A stretch of 64,000 nucleotides of DNA from Clostridium sp. DL-VIII (GTDB taxonomy: Bacteria > Bacillota > Clostridia > Clostridiales > Clostridiaceae): positions 1,806,501 to 1,870,500 of the forward strand of contig NZ_CM001240.1 in assembly GCF_000230835.1 (NCBI RefSeq), in the 5' to 3' direction. The stretch's first letter is position 1, and each line of letters opens with the position of its first letter. The position numbers and the translations under genes were made by a program. A model generated the notes under the pieces. The model ran no database searches. It was not told the origin of the DNA and was given only the letters and a program-made list of their open reading frames with translations. Of the stretch, positions 27,762-36,651 are shown one piece after another.

Positions 27762-29141
27762 TCAACCAAGCAGACTTCTAGTAGTCTTATTGCTGGAACC
27801 ATGACTTCTATAATAATATGTATCCTTATTATACTCAGTTCTATGTAACACAGTTCCAATTACTAAGCCGCTGACCTTTGTTAATAGGCTTTTGGTTTCT
27901 AATACTGATTTAGCATTTGTTAGGCCTGAACGTATTACAATTAAAGTACAGTCTACTTTTGATGATAGAATTTGGGCATCAGTAACTGCTTGGGCAGGCG
28001 GGCTGTCTAGCAGGATTATATCGTATTTTTGATTTAATTCAGTTAGTATATCATCCATTGTTTGGGATGCTAACATACTTGCTGGTTTTTCGGTAAATTT
28101 CCCAGAAGAGATTACATAAAGGTTTTTGTTATGCTTTTGAATTACATTATCTAAGGAGTCTCTTTTTAGTATAACATCAGATAAACCAGAAGTATTAGAT
28201 ATATTAAATTTTTCATGTAAAGAAGGCTTTCTAAGATCACAGTCTACTATTATTACTTTTTTGTCGTTTTCAGCAAAAGATAAAGCTAAATTTCCAGCTA
28301 CTGTCGATTTCCCTTCTTGCAATTTTGAACTTGTAACTAATATGGTTTTGATAGTTTTTTCTGATTCAGAATATAGGATATTGGTTATTAGTGTCCTGTA
28401 AGCTTCTGCCACAATAGATTTTGGCTTTTTTTCTACTATAAGCGTTATATGATTTTTTATTTTTCGTACCTTAGTGTCATCAGGGATTATGCCGAAAGTC
28501 GGCAGCTGAACAATTCTTTCTAATTTCTCTTTGTCTTTAAATGTATAATCAAGAAATTCTATTAAAAAAATAATTCCGAAGCTTAACATAAGACCGATTA
28601 TAAACCCTATAGCTACATACATTCTTTTCTTTGAACTAGTCAATGTTTCAGATATTACAACATCTTCTATTACTTTCACGGTGCTATCAGGGATAAGCTC
28701 CTGTGTTTCTTTAATAAATTCATCAGTTATTGCAGAAACTGTATCTTTAGCTAATGATTTATTTAAATTTATATATCTTATTTCCAGTATTTGAGTATTT
28801 GCCGTTGGAATTGTTGTAAGCGCATTAAGTACAGCTGATGATTGTAAATCTATGTTATGTTCTTTTAGTGCTTTTGAAACTAAAGTATTAGTTTTTGCTA
28901 ATTCAGAATAAGTTTTTAATAATTTTTGATACATTTCTACATCATTATTATCATACTTTTCTTTGTCCGCAGTTTCCTTACCTACAAAGACTTTAGTGCA
29001 AGCTTCATATTGTGGTTTAACTATATAAAAACTATAAAAAATAGATATTGCTGTTGTTATAAGTGGCAAAATAATTACTAATTTCCATTTCTTTTTAAGT
29101 ATCTGAAAAATTTCTTCAATAGATATTGTTTCTGAATCCAT
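27762..29141 (-). CDS. Fused Wzz-like chain-length protein and BY-kinase
   Basis: 459 residues that join the two proteins found separately at 1682-3116. Residues 1-225 are the Wzz part (TM about 20-40, PTANTQILEI motif, second TM about 175-197, then PTFGIIPDD). Residues about 230-459 are the kinase: VEKKPKSIVAEAYRTL, Walker A SSKLQEGKST, Walker A' VIIVDCDLRKP, Walker B region LLDSPPAQAVTDA, and a C-terminal YYY. Single-chain forms are the rule in Gram-negative Wzc, whereas Firmicutes usually keep two genes. The start has GGGGGAAA upstream. It stands alone, opposite to its neighbours, with no polysaccharide genes on its strand. Confidence 0.93.
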   Translation of the reverse strand: MDSETISIEEIFQILKKKWKLVIILPLITTAISIFYSFYIVKPQYEACTKVFVGKETADKEKYDNNDVEMYQKLLKTYSELAKTNTLVSKALKEHNIDLQSSAVLNALTTIPTANTQILEIRYINLNKSLAKDTVSAITDEFIKETQELIPDSTVKVIEDVVISETLTSSKKRMYVAIGFIIGLMLSFGIIFLIEFLDYTFKDKEKLERIVQLPTFGIIPDDTKVRKIKNHITLIVEKKPKSIVAEAYRTLITNILYSESEKTIKTILVTSSKLQEGKSTVAGNLALSFAENDKKVIIVDCDLRKPSLHEKFNISNTSGLSDVILKRDSLDNVIQKHNKNLYVISSGKFTEKPASMLASQTMDDILTELNQKYDIILLDSPPAQAVTDAQILSSKVDCTLIVIRSGLTNAKSVLETKSLLTKVSGLVIGTVLHRTEYNKDTYYYRSHGSSNKTTRSLLG

Positions 29142-29531
29142 TTAATTTCCCCCTGTGAGTAATATACGCAGATAAAACAAAAATAGAGTATAATTTAAAA
29201 GAAAAAGAAATTGTGCAAAACATTATAATATTTTTCTACAATAATTTTACAGAACTAACTGAACATAGTAAATGTAATTTTATGTATAAGTTAATGTTTA
29301 ATACAAATAATTACATATTATTAGTTAAATACCATATAAGTCCATATTACCATCAAATAACCAAAAATTCAAATTGCTTTTACAAAAATAAGTTGAGTAC
29401 TCAGGATGCTTAATAAAAAAGTGCAGCGTGTAATTAGGGGCAATCTATAATTAAGAGAATGTAATTGACTAGCAGGAGATTATAAATTAAATACTAATAT
29501 TAATGATAGGGTATACAAAAAGAGAGTATAG

Positions 29532-29672
29532 ATGAACTTATTAGAGTTAAAAGATATTAATAAATATTACAAATCAAGAGAAAATGAAAATATTCATGTG
29601 TTAAAAAATATAAATTTATATTAAAAAAATGAATTAATATCCATTGTTGGAGAATTCGGCAGTCGAAAATTT
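29532..29672 (+). pseudogene. Truncated copy of the MacB-like ABC transporter gene
   Basis: The first 45 or so codons repeat those of the gene at 33325 almost word for word (MNLLELKDINKYYKS..., then VLKNINLY), but a TAA appears after LY and the Walker A region reads GEFGSRKFT in place of GESGSGKST. Likeness also extends upstream over the ribosome-binding region. Similarity ends near 29672 where an insertion-like scar begins. A dead duplicate. Confidence 0.85.
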
Positions 29673-29729
29673 ACATTTGCAGAAGAATTAAAGAACAGCC
29701 TTGATGATAAAAGTGAAATAGCATATTAT

Positions 29730-29775
29730 GGGGCTGTCCCACTAAATGAAAGTTTAGTGCAATTTTTGTTTTAAG
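29730..29775 (+). mobile_element. Remnant of an insertion-sequence end (tentative)
   Basis: GGGGCTGTCCC at 29730-29740 resembles the terminal bases of several Firmicute insertion sequences, and the following CACTAAA...TTTAGTG hairpin with a T-rich tail is shared with 27672-27694. No transposase gene remains. It lies where the ABC pseudogene loses likeness to its parent. Confidence 0.35.
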
Positions 29776-29857
29776 CAAATAATTTATAGGCTATAATATT
29801 AATAGAATTAATGTTAAATTTGAATATGTATTATGAATTAGAAAGGGAGTGAAGCTT

Positions 29858-30778
29858 GTGTGTAGATTGAATCCAAAGGTTGATTTTGCATTTAAAAAGC
29901 TATTTGGAAGTGAAGAAAATAAAGATATTTTAATTTCATTCATAAACTCAATGCTGTCAGAAGATCAGCAGATAAAAGATGTATACCTTAAAAACCCTTA
30001 TAATATAGCAAATTATAAGGAAGATAAAATGAGTATACTAGATATAAAAGGAGTAGATGAAAGAGGAATTTGGTATGATATAGAAATGCAGCTTTCAGAG
30101 CAGCTCTTTTATGAGAAGAGAGCATTTTATTACTGGGCAAAGGTATATTCAGATCAGTTAGAAGGCGGATATAATTATGATAAGCTGAGAAAAACAATAT
30201 CTATAAATATATTGGATTTTGATTATTTAGACGAAGATGATTTTCATAACGTATATAAAGTTTATAATCAGAAAAGTAAAAAAGAGTTATCAACTGTATT
30301 TGAAATGCATTTTGTGGAATTAAATAAATTTAAAAAGGATTTTAAAGATGTAAAAACAGCATTAGATAGATGGATTGTTTTTTTGAATAGAGCATACGAA
30401 CTTGAAAAAAATAGAATTCCAGAAGAATTAGCAGTAGATGAAGCTGTAAAGAAAGCAGTTGAAAAACTTGATGTTATGTACTTAGATAGAGAAGAAAGAG
30501 AAATATATGAAAATGATTTGAAAAGACTAAGAGATTACATAGCGGAAATGAAAACAGCTGAAGAAAAAGGAATGCAAAAAGGGATAGAACAAGGAATACA
30601 ACAAGGTCTACAAAAAGGAATAGAACAAGGTATACAAAAAGGTATAGAACAAGGTATGCAGGATGGAGAAAAGAAAAAAGCTTTTGAAATAGCTGAAAAT
30701 TTATTAGATGTATTAGATAACGAAACTATAGCAATTAAAACTGGATTGTCTATTGATGAAATAGAAAAGTTAAGATAA
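29858..30778 (+). CDS. Rpn-family PD-(D/E)XK nuclease / putative transposase
   Basis: 306 residues. LNPKVDFAFKKLFGSEENKDILISFINSML at the N-terminus, SILDIKGVDERGIWYDIEMQL (the D...ExQ nuclease core) and FYYWAKVYSDQL are hallmarks of Rpn recombination-promoting nucleases. Near 240-270 is a tandem glutamine-glycine tract built from QKGIEQGIQ units, common and variable in this family. GTG 29858 is selected because AAGGGAG lies 8 bases upstream; an earlier GTG at 29849 overlaps that site. It lies beside insertion scars and may have caused or come with the local rearrangement. Confidence 0.9.
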   Translation: MCRLNPKVDFAFKKLFGSEENKDILISFINSMLSEDQQIKDVYLKNPYNIANYKEDKMSILDIKGVDERGIWYDIEMQLSEQLFYEKRAFYYWAKVYSDQLEGGYNYDKLRKTISINILDFDYLDEDDFHNVYKVYNQKSKKELSTVFEMHFVELNKFKKDFKDVKTALDRWIVFLNRAYELEKNRIPEELAVDEAVKKAVEKLDVMYLDREEREIYENDLKRLRDYIAEMKTAEEKGMQKGIEQGIQQGLQKGIEQGIQKGIEQGMQDGEKKKAFEIAENLLDVLDNETIAIKTGLSIDEIEKLR

Positions 30779-30830
30779 ATTTTTAGCAGATTAGTAACAA
30801 GCTTCTGACTGGTATTTAAAAAGATATTTT

Positions 30831-30866
30831 AGAAGTACAAAAAAATTAATATTTTTTTGTAGTTCT
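30831..30866 (+). terminator. Terminator after the Rpn gene
   Basis: AGAAGTACAAAAAAA and TTTTTTTGTAGTTCT form a 15-bp stem with one mismatch around a 6-base loop. Confidence 0.7.
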
Positions 30867-31063
30867 GAATATATTAACATGTGAGTATATATATGGTAAA
30901 ATAGCCTTGGTAAATAATTAATATTAAGTATGATTTAATAGGTCATAATCATACAGATAAATAAATTATAAATTTTACGTATGTATAGAATAATTATTTA
31001 CATAAGCGAAAATCTAATATGACTTTTTATTAAGGAAACTATGATCCATATATTTTATTTTGG

Positions 31064-31127
31064 GCACTTTATATATGGTGAGTTAGCAGTGCAACCGACC
31101 TTTATGATTTATATATAAAGGTCGGTT
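31064..31127 (+). promoter_or_regulatory. Structured leader of the second priming transferase
   Basis: Two stems lie in tandem: GCACT/AGTGC (31064-31068 and 31088-31092) with a loop holding TGGTGAGTTAGC, then a perfect 13-bp stem AACCGACCTTTAT/ATAAAGGTCGGTT (31093-31105 and 31115-31127). No long T run follows, so it is not a plain terminator. It sits about 125 bases before the transferase gene in a gap of over 470 bases. It may be a leader RNA acting in antitermination, as seen for some polysaccharide operons; I recognise no named riboswitch. Confidence 0.4.
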
Positions 31128-31251
31128 TCTTAGCGTGTAAAAAAAATTAGTCATTTTTTGATTATGCCTTATTAGTTAAGGAAATAAGCGCTATGGTATT
31201 AGCTTTTATTGTGATCATTTAATAATGCTTTTATAAGGGGGAGAGAATAAT

Positions 31252-31917
31252 ATGCAGCAACTACAAGTTAATAGGGAGGAGATTTTACTTGAAGAACAGC
31301 TGGGAAATAGCTGGATTTTATATGATTTTGTTAAGAGAATCATAGATGTCATATGTTCAGCAATTGGACTTATAATTTTAAGTCCAGTACTTTTAATTGT
31401 AGCTATTTTGATAAAAGCTGAATCATCAGGCAGTTCTATCTTTTCTCAAGAGAGAGTTGGGAAGGATGGAAAAAGTTTTAAGATGTATAAATTTAGGTCA
31501 ATGGTAACAAATGCAGAAGAACTAAAGGACAAGTTAAGAGAGAAGAATGAGATGAGTGGACCGATGTTTAAGCTTAAAGATGATCCTAGGGTTACAAAAG
31601 TAGGTAAGTTTATAAGAAAGACAAGCATAGATGAGCTGCCACAGTTATTTAATATATTAAAAGGAGATATGAGTTTAGTAGGACCGAGGCCATCTCTTCC
31701 AAAAGAAGTTATGTGCTTTGAAGATTGGATGCTTAAAAGATTAAAAGTTAAACCAGGTCTAACCTGTTATTGGCAGGTATCTGGCCGAAGTGATATTGAC
31801 TTTGAAGATTGGATGAGGTTAGACATTAAATATGTTAGGGAAAGAAATATTTTGATTGATGTAATTTTAATCATAAAGACATTTGGGGTGCTTTTTGGCG
31901 ATGAGCATGCAAGATAG
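31252..31917 (+). CDS. Second undecaprenyl-phosphate sugar-1-phosphate transferase
   Basis: 221 residues, same length as the product of 4511-5176 and clearly a recent paralogue: shared YKFRSMV, VTKVGKFIRKTSIDELPQL, SLVGPRPSLPKEV and KPGLTCYWQV, and even the same end (EHAR for KHAR). A hydrophobic segment at about 30-57 anchors it. Here it is a lone gene, followed by a terminator, with no glycosyltransferases attached. It could feed another polymer or be a spare primer with different sugar choice. Confidence 0.93.
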   Translation: MQQLQVNREEILLEEQLGNSWILYDFVKRIIDVICSAIGLIILSPVLLIVAILIKAESSGSSIFSQERVGKDGKSFKMYKFRSMVTNAEELKDKLREKNEMSGPMFKLKDDPRVTKVGKFIRKTSIDELPQLFNILKGDMSLVGPRPSLPKEVMCFEDWMLKRLKVKPGLTCYWQVSGRSDIDFEDWMRLDIKYVRERNILIDVILIIKTFGVLFGDEHAR

Positions 31918-31940
31918 AAGAAAATAATGCTTTGTAAAAG

Positions 31941-31977
31941 AAAAACCATAGAGAAACTTAAATCTCTATGGTTTTTC
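31941..31977. terminator. Bidirectional terminator
   Basis: AAAAACCATAGAGA / TCTCTATGGTTTTT with an 8-base loop. The A and T flanks let it serve both the transferase gene and the converging repeat-protein gene. Confidence 0.9.
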
Positions 31978-32029
31978 TAATTATTTAGATGAAGATGAGT
32001 TTTATAATGTGCATAAGTTTTGGTATTTA

Positions 32030-32338
32030 TTATCTTGATTTTTTCCATTCGTAGCTCATTTCTAGATAGTCTCCATTTCGATCATAGCCAAGTATGTTAA
32101 AGCCATTTCTGTTATATCCATCTTTATCAAAGCCGGCACTGTTAAAGCCATCTTTATCATATCCGTTTTTATCATATCCTTCTCTACTGTACCCTTCGCT
32201 ATTGAAAAATGTGCCGTTTTTATGAAGCCCATTCTTGTTAAAACCACGTTCATCATATAGTGTTCCGTTTTTATGAAATCCCTTTGAATCAAACCCGTAT
32301 TCATCATACTTCTTTTTTAATATGTTAAAAAAGTGCAT
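32030..32338 (-). CDS. Pentapeptide (Y/F)-(D/N)-x-x-G tandem-repeat protein
   Basis: 102 residues. After a short lead (MHFFNILKKKYDEYG) almost the whole chain is a run of about fourteen units such as FHKNG, YDKNG, YDKDG, FNSAG and YNRNG, with two units lengthened to seven residues. It ends in an acidic-basic tail (DYLEMSYEWKKSR). No signal peptide or TM helix. A strong AGGAGGTGG lies 6 bases before ATG 32338. The Asp/Asn-Gly spacing hints at metal binding or a beta-solenoid, but I know no function. Similar repeats occur as hypothetical proteins in other clostridia (recollection). Confidence 0.8.
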   Translation of the reverse strand: MHFFNILKKKYDEYGFDSKGFHKNGTLYDERGFNKNGLHKNGTFFNSEGYSREGYDKNGYDKDGFNSAGFDKDGYNRNGFNILGYDRNGDYLEMSYEWKKSR

Positions 32339-32646
32339 AAAGCCACCTCCTAATTATTCAAGGTACTAACTAAATTATACCAGAAATTTTTTCCATATTA
32401 ATACATATTTTAAAAATAATAAAAAAATTCCTTAATTTAGATATTAATTTTATTTATAAAAATAAAGAAAATATTCATATTGATTAACTGAGTATGACAA
32501 TTTTATTAAATTAATGTTTTTAACATAATTTTTGGTTTTAAGTAATAAGGTCATGGGGTATAATAGTATACAAATCTATTTTGTAGTAAATGTAAAAGAT
32601 AAAATTGAAAAAATTATGACGTAAAGAAATTAGAGAGGTAATTAAA
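32339..32646. other. Divergent gap, 308 bp
   Basis: AT-rich. It holds the ribosome-binding site of the repeat protein at the left end and AGAGAGG before the VanZ-like gene at the right. A TATAAT at 32559-32564 could drive the latter. No gene or stem-loop was seen. Confidence 0.4.
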
Positions 32647-33234
32647 ATGAAGAAAATTACTATAATTTTATGCTTGTTTTGGATGGGATTTATATTCTAT
32701 ATGTCAAGTAATAATGGACAGATTTCTCATGGTCAAAGCACTAAAGTGGTTAAAATAATTGAAAATGCTAAATCAAAAATAGAAACTGAAACTCAAGATA
32801 AGAATACAAGTGAGATAAAGGCAGATAAAAGTGCTGATAATGAGCAAAAGGCAAATGGAGATACAGGAACAGGAAACGGGGTACAAGCTAATAAAAATAC
32901 AACTAATTTACAATCAGCAAAGTTAGAGGAATTGGATCATATAGTTAGAAAGAATGCTCATGGATTTTTATATATGACATTAGCTGTTTTTGTAAGCAGC
33001 ACGATATTTTCTTTCAACAAAAAAGGGAAAGATGCTGTGATTTATATACTATTTACATGTTTGTTTTATGCAGTTACTGATGAGTTCCATCAGGCTTTTG
33101 TACCTGGAAGGACTTCTATGGTAAGCGATATATTAGTTGATTTTTGTGGAGCTATAATAGGATTATTAATATTTTATTTTGTTTATTATAAAATATACAC
33201 TATATACGCTTCTAAAAAGCTAGAACGAAATTAA
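32647..33234 (+). CDS. VanZ-like membrane protein, module copy 1
   Basis: 195 residues. An N-terminal TM helix (about 3-20, then YMSSNNGQISHGQS) leads into a polar, low-complexity stretch (about 35-90), then HIVRKNAHGFLYMTLAVF, two or three TM helices, and the VanZ core YAVTDEFHQAFVPGRTSMVSDILVDF. VanZ proteins give low-level teicoplanin resistance in enterococci; most relatives have no known role. Its paralogue is at 43549. It begins the first surface-protein module and is followed after 90 bases by the ABC transporter gene. Confidence 0.9.
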   Translation: MKKITIILCLFWMGFIFYMSSNNGQISHGQSTKVVKIIENAKSKIETETQDKNTSEIKADKSADNEQKANGDTGTGNGVQANKNTTNLQSAKLEELDHIVRKNAHGFLYMTLAVFVSSTIFSFNKKGKDAVIYILFTCLFYAVTDEFHQAFVPGRTSMVSDILVDFCGAIIGLLIFYFVYYKIYTIYASKKLERN

Positions 33235-33324
33235 CAATCAGGCTTAAGGGGAGCTGTGATTGTAAGAAGAGCATAAATTAAATGCTTAATTTTAATAATA
33301 AAGATATACAAAAGGGGAGTATAG

Positions 33325-35307
33325 ATGAACTTATTAGAGATAAATGATATTAATAAATATTATAAATCAAAAGGAAATGAAAAGATTCATGTGTTAAAAA
33401 ATATAAATTTATATTTTAATAAGAATGAATTAGTATCTATTGTTGGAGAATCTGGTAGTGGAAAATCTACATTAATGAATATAATAGGTGGACTAGACTC
33501 TAACTATAGCGGGGAATTGTTTGTTAACGGAGAAAATATTAAAAAATTAAGAAAGAAAGAACTGGATACATATAGGAAAAATAAAATAGGTTTTGTATTT
33601 CAAAGTTTTAATTTAATACCTCATTTATCTATTTTGGATAATGTGACAATGGCTATGACTTTATCAAATGTCAGAAAGAAAGAGCGTACTAAGCGTGCAG
33701 AGAAGATGTTAGGTGAGCTTGGCTTAAAGGATCATATCTACAAGAAACCAAATCAGCTGTCTGGAGGTCAAAAGCAAAGAGTTGCTATTGCAAGAGCCTT
33801 AATTAATGATCCGGAAATAATTATTGCAGATGAACCAACAGGCAGCTTGGATTCAAAAACTTCAATGCAGGTTCTTGAAATAATGAGAACAATTGCAGAA
33901 AGAGGAAAGCTTGTAATAATGGTTACCCATTCTGAAAAGATAGCAGCCTGCTCCAGCAGAGTAATTAAGATAGCAGATGGTGAAATTATTGATGATAAGT
34001 ATTTATTTAAATTAGAAAATGAAATTAGTTATGATGAAGTTAAAAGCAGTGATAAAAAGCATTTTAGAAGAAGAGGACAAAATCTTAGTATTTTAGATTC
34101 TATAAAGTTAGCTCTGAATAATATGAAGGAAAAAGCAATACGTAATATATTTATTTCTATAGGGTCAAGCATAGGAATAATGAGCCTTATTTTAATGCTC
34201 TCTTTTGGGAATGGAATTAAGGCTTATTTTAATAACACTATGAACAGCTATGTTAATCCAATGGTAATAGAAGTTAATATGCCTAGTGATGATTCAGAAA
34301 CAGTAGATTTTGATATTGGCACGATACAAAAACCTAACATAAATAAGCAAAGCTCATTTAAAGATGAAGATATTCAAAAGTTATCGGAAGTAGAAAATGT
34401 AGCTTCTGTGGAAAATGGATTTACTGAAATTTCAATGGGAGCTAATTCTTTAAGCTGCAATGGAAGTGGAAGTAATATAATGAGACTTTCGACTATATCA
34501 TCAAATATAACAAAATCAAATCTTCAGGATGGAGAGCTGCCAGGGGCTGGAGAGATATTGGTTAATAAGGCTGTTAGTGATAAGCTTGGAGGAGATGTTA
34601 TAGGGAAAACAGCAACATTACATATTTTCGTGAATCAGAAAGTATTGACTAAGGATTTTGTAATAAGTGGAATTTATACTACTGCAGGCGGAGATCTTAC
34701 GGCAATAATGAAATCTGTTTTATTGAATTATTCGGACCTAGAGAATTTATATTCAGCTAATAATTATAAATTGAATCCTAATGTTATGTATCTAAAAACA
34801 ACTGATGATAAATATACTGCTTCAATTAAGGACAAGGTTAAGGAGCTTGGATATTCAGGCTCATCAGAGGAAGAAATGGTAAATATGTTTAATGAGATGA
34901 TAAGCATTTTAACATATGTGTTATCTGGAATTTCCGGGGTGTCTTTAATGGTTTCTGCAATCATGATAATAATTATTATGTACATAAGTGTAGTTGAAAG
35001 AACTAAAGAAATAGGAATAATTAAAGCTATTGGAGCAAGAAGTAAGGACATAAGAAGAATTTTTATTTGCGAAGCTTTTTTAATTGGACTTTTTGGGGGA
35101 GTTATTGGGGTTGCATTTTCAGTAGCTGCTATGAAAGGAATAAATATAATGTCCAATAAGTTATTTCATATTGATTTGGTGTTAATAAAGAATTCTTATA
35201 AAATGTTTGGAATTGCATTAAGTGTTGCAATAAGTATGGTGGCTGGATTATTCCCAGCTAACAAGGCAGCTAAGTTGGATCCGGTAGATTCTTTAAGAAG
35301 GGAATAA
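33325..35307 (+). CDS. MacB-like ABC transporter, ATPase fused to FtsX-type permease
   Basis: 660 residues. Residues 1-230 form the ATPase: Walker A GESGSGKST, signature LSGGQKQRVAIARAL, Walker B IIIADEPTGSLDSKT and the switch histidine in MVTHS. A TM helix near 275-295 leads to an extracellular domain of about 220 residues, then three TM helices from about 530 to 655, closing with PANKAAKLDPVDSLRRE. Such exporters move peptides, lipoproteins or antimicrobial compounds. GGGGAG lies before ATG 33325. A broken copy of its start exists at 29532. Confidence 0.94.
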   Translation: MNLLEINDINKYYKSKGNEKIHVLKNINLYFNKNELVSIVGESGSGKSTLMNIIGGLDSNYSGELFVNGENIKKLRKKELDTYRKNKIGFVFQSFNLIPHLSILDNVTMAMTLSNVRKKERTKRAEKMLGELGLKDHIYKKPNQLSGGQKQRVAIARALINDPEIIIADEPTGSLDSKTSMQVLEIMRTIAERGKLVIMVTHSEKIAACSSRVIKIADGEIIDDKYLFKLENEISYDEVKSSDKKHFRRRGQNLSILDSIKLALNNMKEKAIRNIFISIGSSIGIMSLILMLSFGNGIKAYFNNTMNSYVNPMVIEVNMPSDDSETVDFDIGTIQKPNINKQSSFKDEDIQKLSEVENVASVENGFTEISMGANSLSCNGSGSNIMRLSTISSNITKSNLQDGELPGAGEILVNKAVSDKLGGDVIGKTATLHIFVNQKVLTKDFVISGIYTTAGGDLTAIMKSVLLNYSDLENLYSANNYKLNPNVMYLKTTDDKYTASIKDKVKELGYSGSSEEEMVNMFNEMISILTYVLSGISGVSLMVSAIMIIIIMYISVVERTKEIGIIKAIGARSKDIRRIFICEAFLIGLFGGVIGVAFSVAAMKGINIMSNKLFHIDLVLIKNSYKMFGIALSVAISMVAGLFPANKAAKLDPVDSLRRE

Positions 35308-35405
35308 CAAATATTTCTAATTGTAAACTGTGTATTACAAATTGTGATATATACATTTCAAGTTTTTAATTACATATATATGTTGGTATGATAAAAAATA
35401 GATTT

Positions 35406-35467
35406 AAAAAATATGCTATTACTGTTTGTCCTGGTTTTTGAGACTTTTCAGTAATAGCATATTTTTT
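35406..35467. terminator. Bidirectional terminator between ABC and cell-wall-binding genes
   Basis: AAATATGCTATTACTG / CAGTAATAGCATATTT with a loop of about 24 bases, then seven T. A related hairpin lies at the same place in module copy 2 (44998-45056). Confidence 0.8.
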
Positions 35468-35592
35468 TATTTATGTTATAAGAATCTCGAGCTTATTGTA
35501 CTGCCATAATATCTGAAACTTATAAGCTCTTAAAATTTTATGAGAATTTTTTGAATAAGTGTCAATTGTTAATTGAGATAGATATAGTAATC

Positions 35593-36651
35593 CTATTGTT
35601 TATCCATTTTATAAAGCAAATTTTTAGCTAAGATATATACATCTCCATTATTAGCAATGAAAATATTTCCAGTATGACCTGAGCCAGTTACAGTGATATG
35701 TTTAACGCTATCTCCAGAGATACCTGCATCACTGAAAGAAACATTATTATATTTGCTTTTAAACTCTGATGAAGTCATAGTGCTTTCTTTAATAGCTGCA
35801 TTAGATATAGAATAATCAGATGATCCATTGTAATTAATTCCGTCGCTGTTAATTGTAAATGTAGTGTTTCCACCTAAATAAGCATTTACCAAAGCAGGTG
35901 TATAATTTGTTTCTGTTGTCATCTTAGTAGAAACACAATCACCTAAAGACCAAGTTCCATACAAGCTCTTATAATATGATGTACTTGTACCAGAATTAGT
36001 ACCTCCTGAAGCTCCACCAGATCCTCCTGCTGAAGAGCCGCTGCCTCCGCTAGTAGTTGTTGAAGAGTCGGTAGTTGAAGAAGTAGTTGTGTTAGCATTT
36101 GTTGTTGTAGCAGTAGAATTTTGGCTAGCATTTGTTGAAGTTACTTTTTCACCGCTTGCAGCAAAAGTGTAATTTACACCATTTATTGTAATGTTTCCAG
36201 TTTTCATAGCACCTGATTCACTTAAATAATAAGTCTTGCCATCTATGGCTGTTAATCCAGTCTGCATAGTACCAGCTGAATTTAAATAATACCAGCTGCC
36301 GTTATCGCTAAGCCAGCCAGTTTTCATTACACCTGATGATTGTAAATAGTACCATGAGGCTCCATCATTGATCCAGCCGGTTTTCATAGCTCCTGAAGAG
36401 GCTAAATAATACCAGCTGCCATTGTCATTTAACCAGCCGGTTTTCATAAATCCATTTGTATCGAAGAAGTACCAGTTTTCATCAATTGACTTCCAGCCAT
36501 AAACTGAATTATCTCCTTCTGAATAACTCCAATTACCATTATCTGCTTGAAGCCATGCAGCTGAAGCTTTAGATGCTGGTAAGACTGCCATTGAAGTTAC
36601 GAGCGTGATTGCCATTATAGCAAATAAATTTTTTAGTTTATTTCTTTTCAT
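35593..36651 (-). CDS. Secreted cell-wall-binding-repeat protein with YGTW C-terminal domain, copy 1
   Basis: 352 residues. Signal peptide (about 1-32, ending KASAA). Residues about 50-172 are six 20-residue choline/glucan-binding-type repeats (GWLNDNGSWYYLASSGAMKT pattern). A Ser/Thr/Gly/Asn-rich linker (about 173-226) leads to a C-terminal domain (about 227-352) that starts with YKSLYGTWSLGD. The domain is rich in beta-type segments and recurs in the copy at 45085, but I recognise no family; the GTW start recalls lipocalin-like folds. Transcribed away from the small exported protein gene, with a shared control region of about 330 bases. Confidence 0.88.
   Translation of the reverse strand: MKRNKLKNLFAIMAITLVTSMAVLPASKASAAWLQADNGNWSYSEGDNSVYGWKSIDENWYFFDTNGFMKTGWLNDNGSWYYLASSGAMKTGWINDGASWYYLQSSGVMKTGWLSDNGSWYYLNSAGTMQTGLTAIDGKTYYLSESGAMKTGNITINGVNYTFAASGEKVTSTNASQNSTATTTNANTTTSSTTDSSTTTSGGSGSSAGGSGGASGGTNSGTSTSYYKSLYGTWSLGDCVSTKMTTETNYTPALVNAYLGGNTTFTINSDGINYNGSSDYSISNAAIKESTMTSSEFKSKYNNVSFSDAGISGDSVKHITVTGSGHTGNIFIANNGDVYILAKNLLYKMDKQ

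Noticed and set aside
29213..29413. 66-codon frame on the + strand
   Set aside because: Very AT-rich, no ribosome-binding site and no recognisable domain.
32062..32307. Second - strand frame inside the pentapeptide-repeat gene
   Set aside because: Periodic shadow in another frame; the strong ribosome-binding site belongs to the frame starting at 32338.
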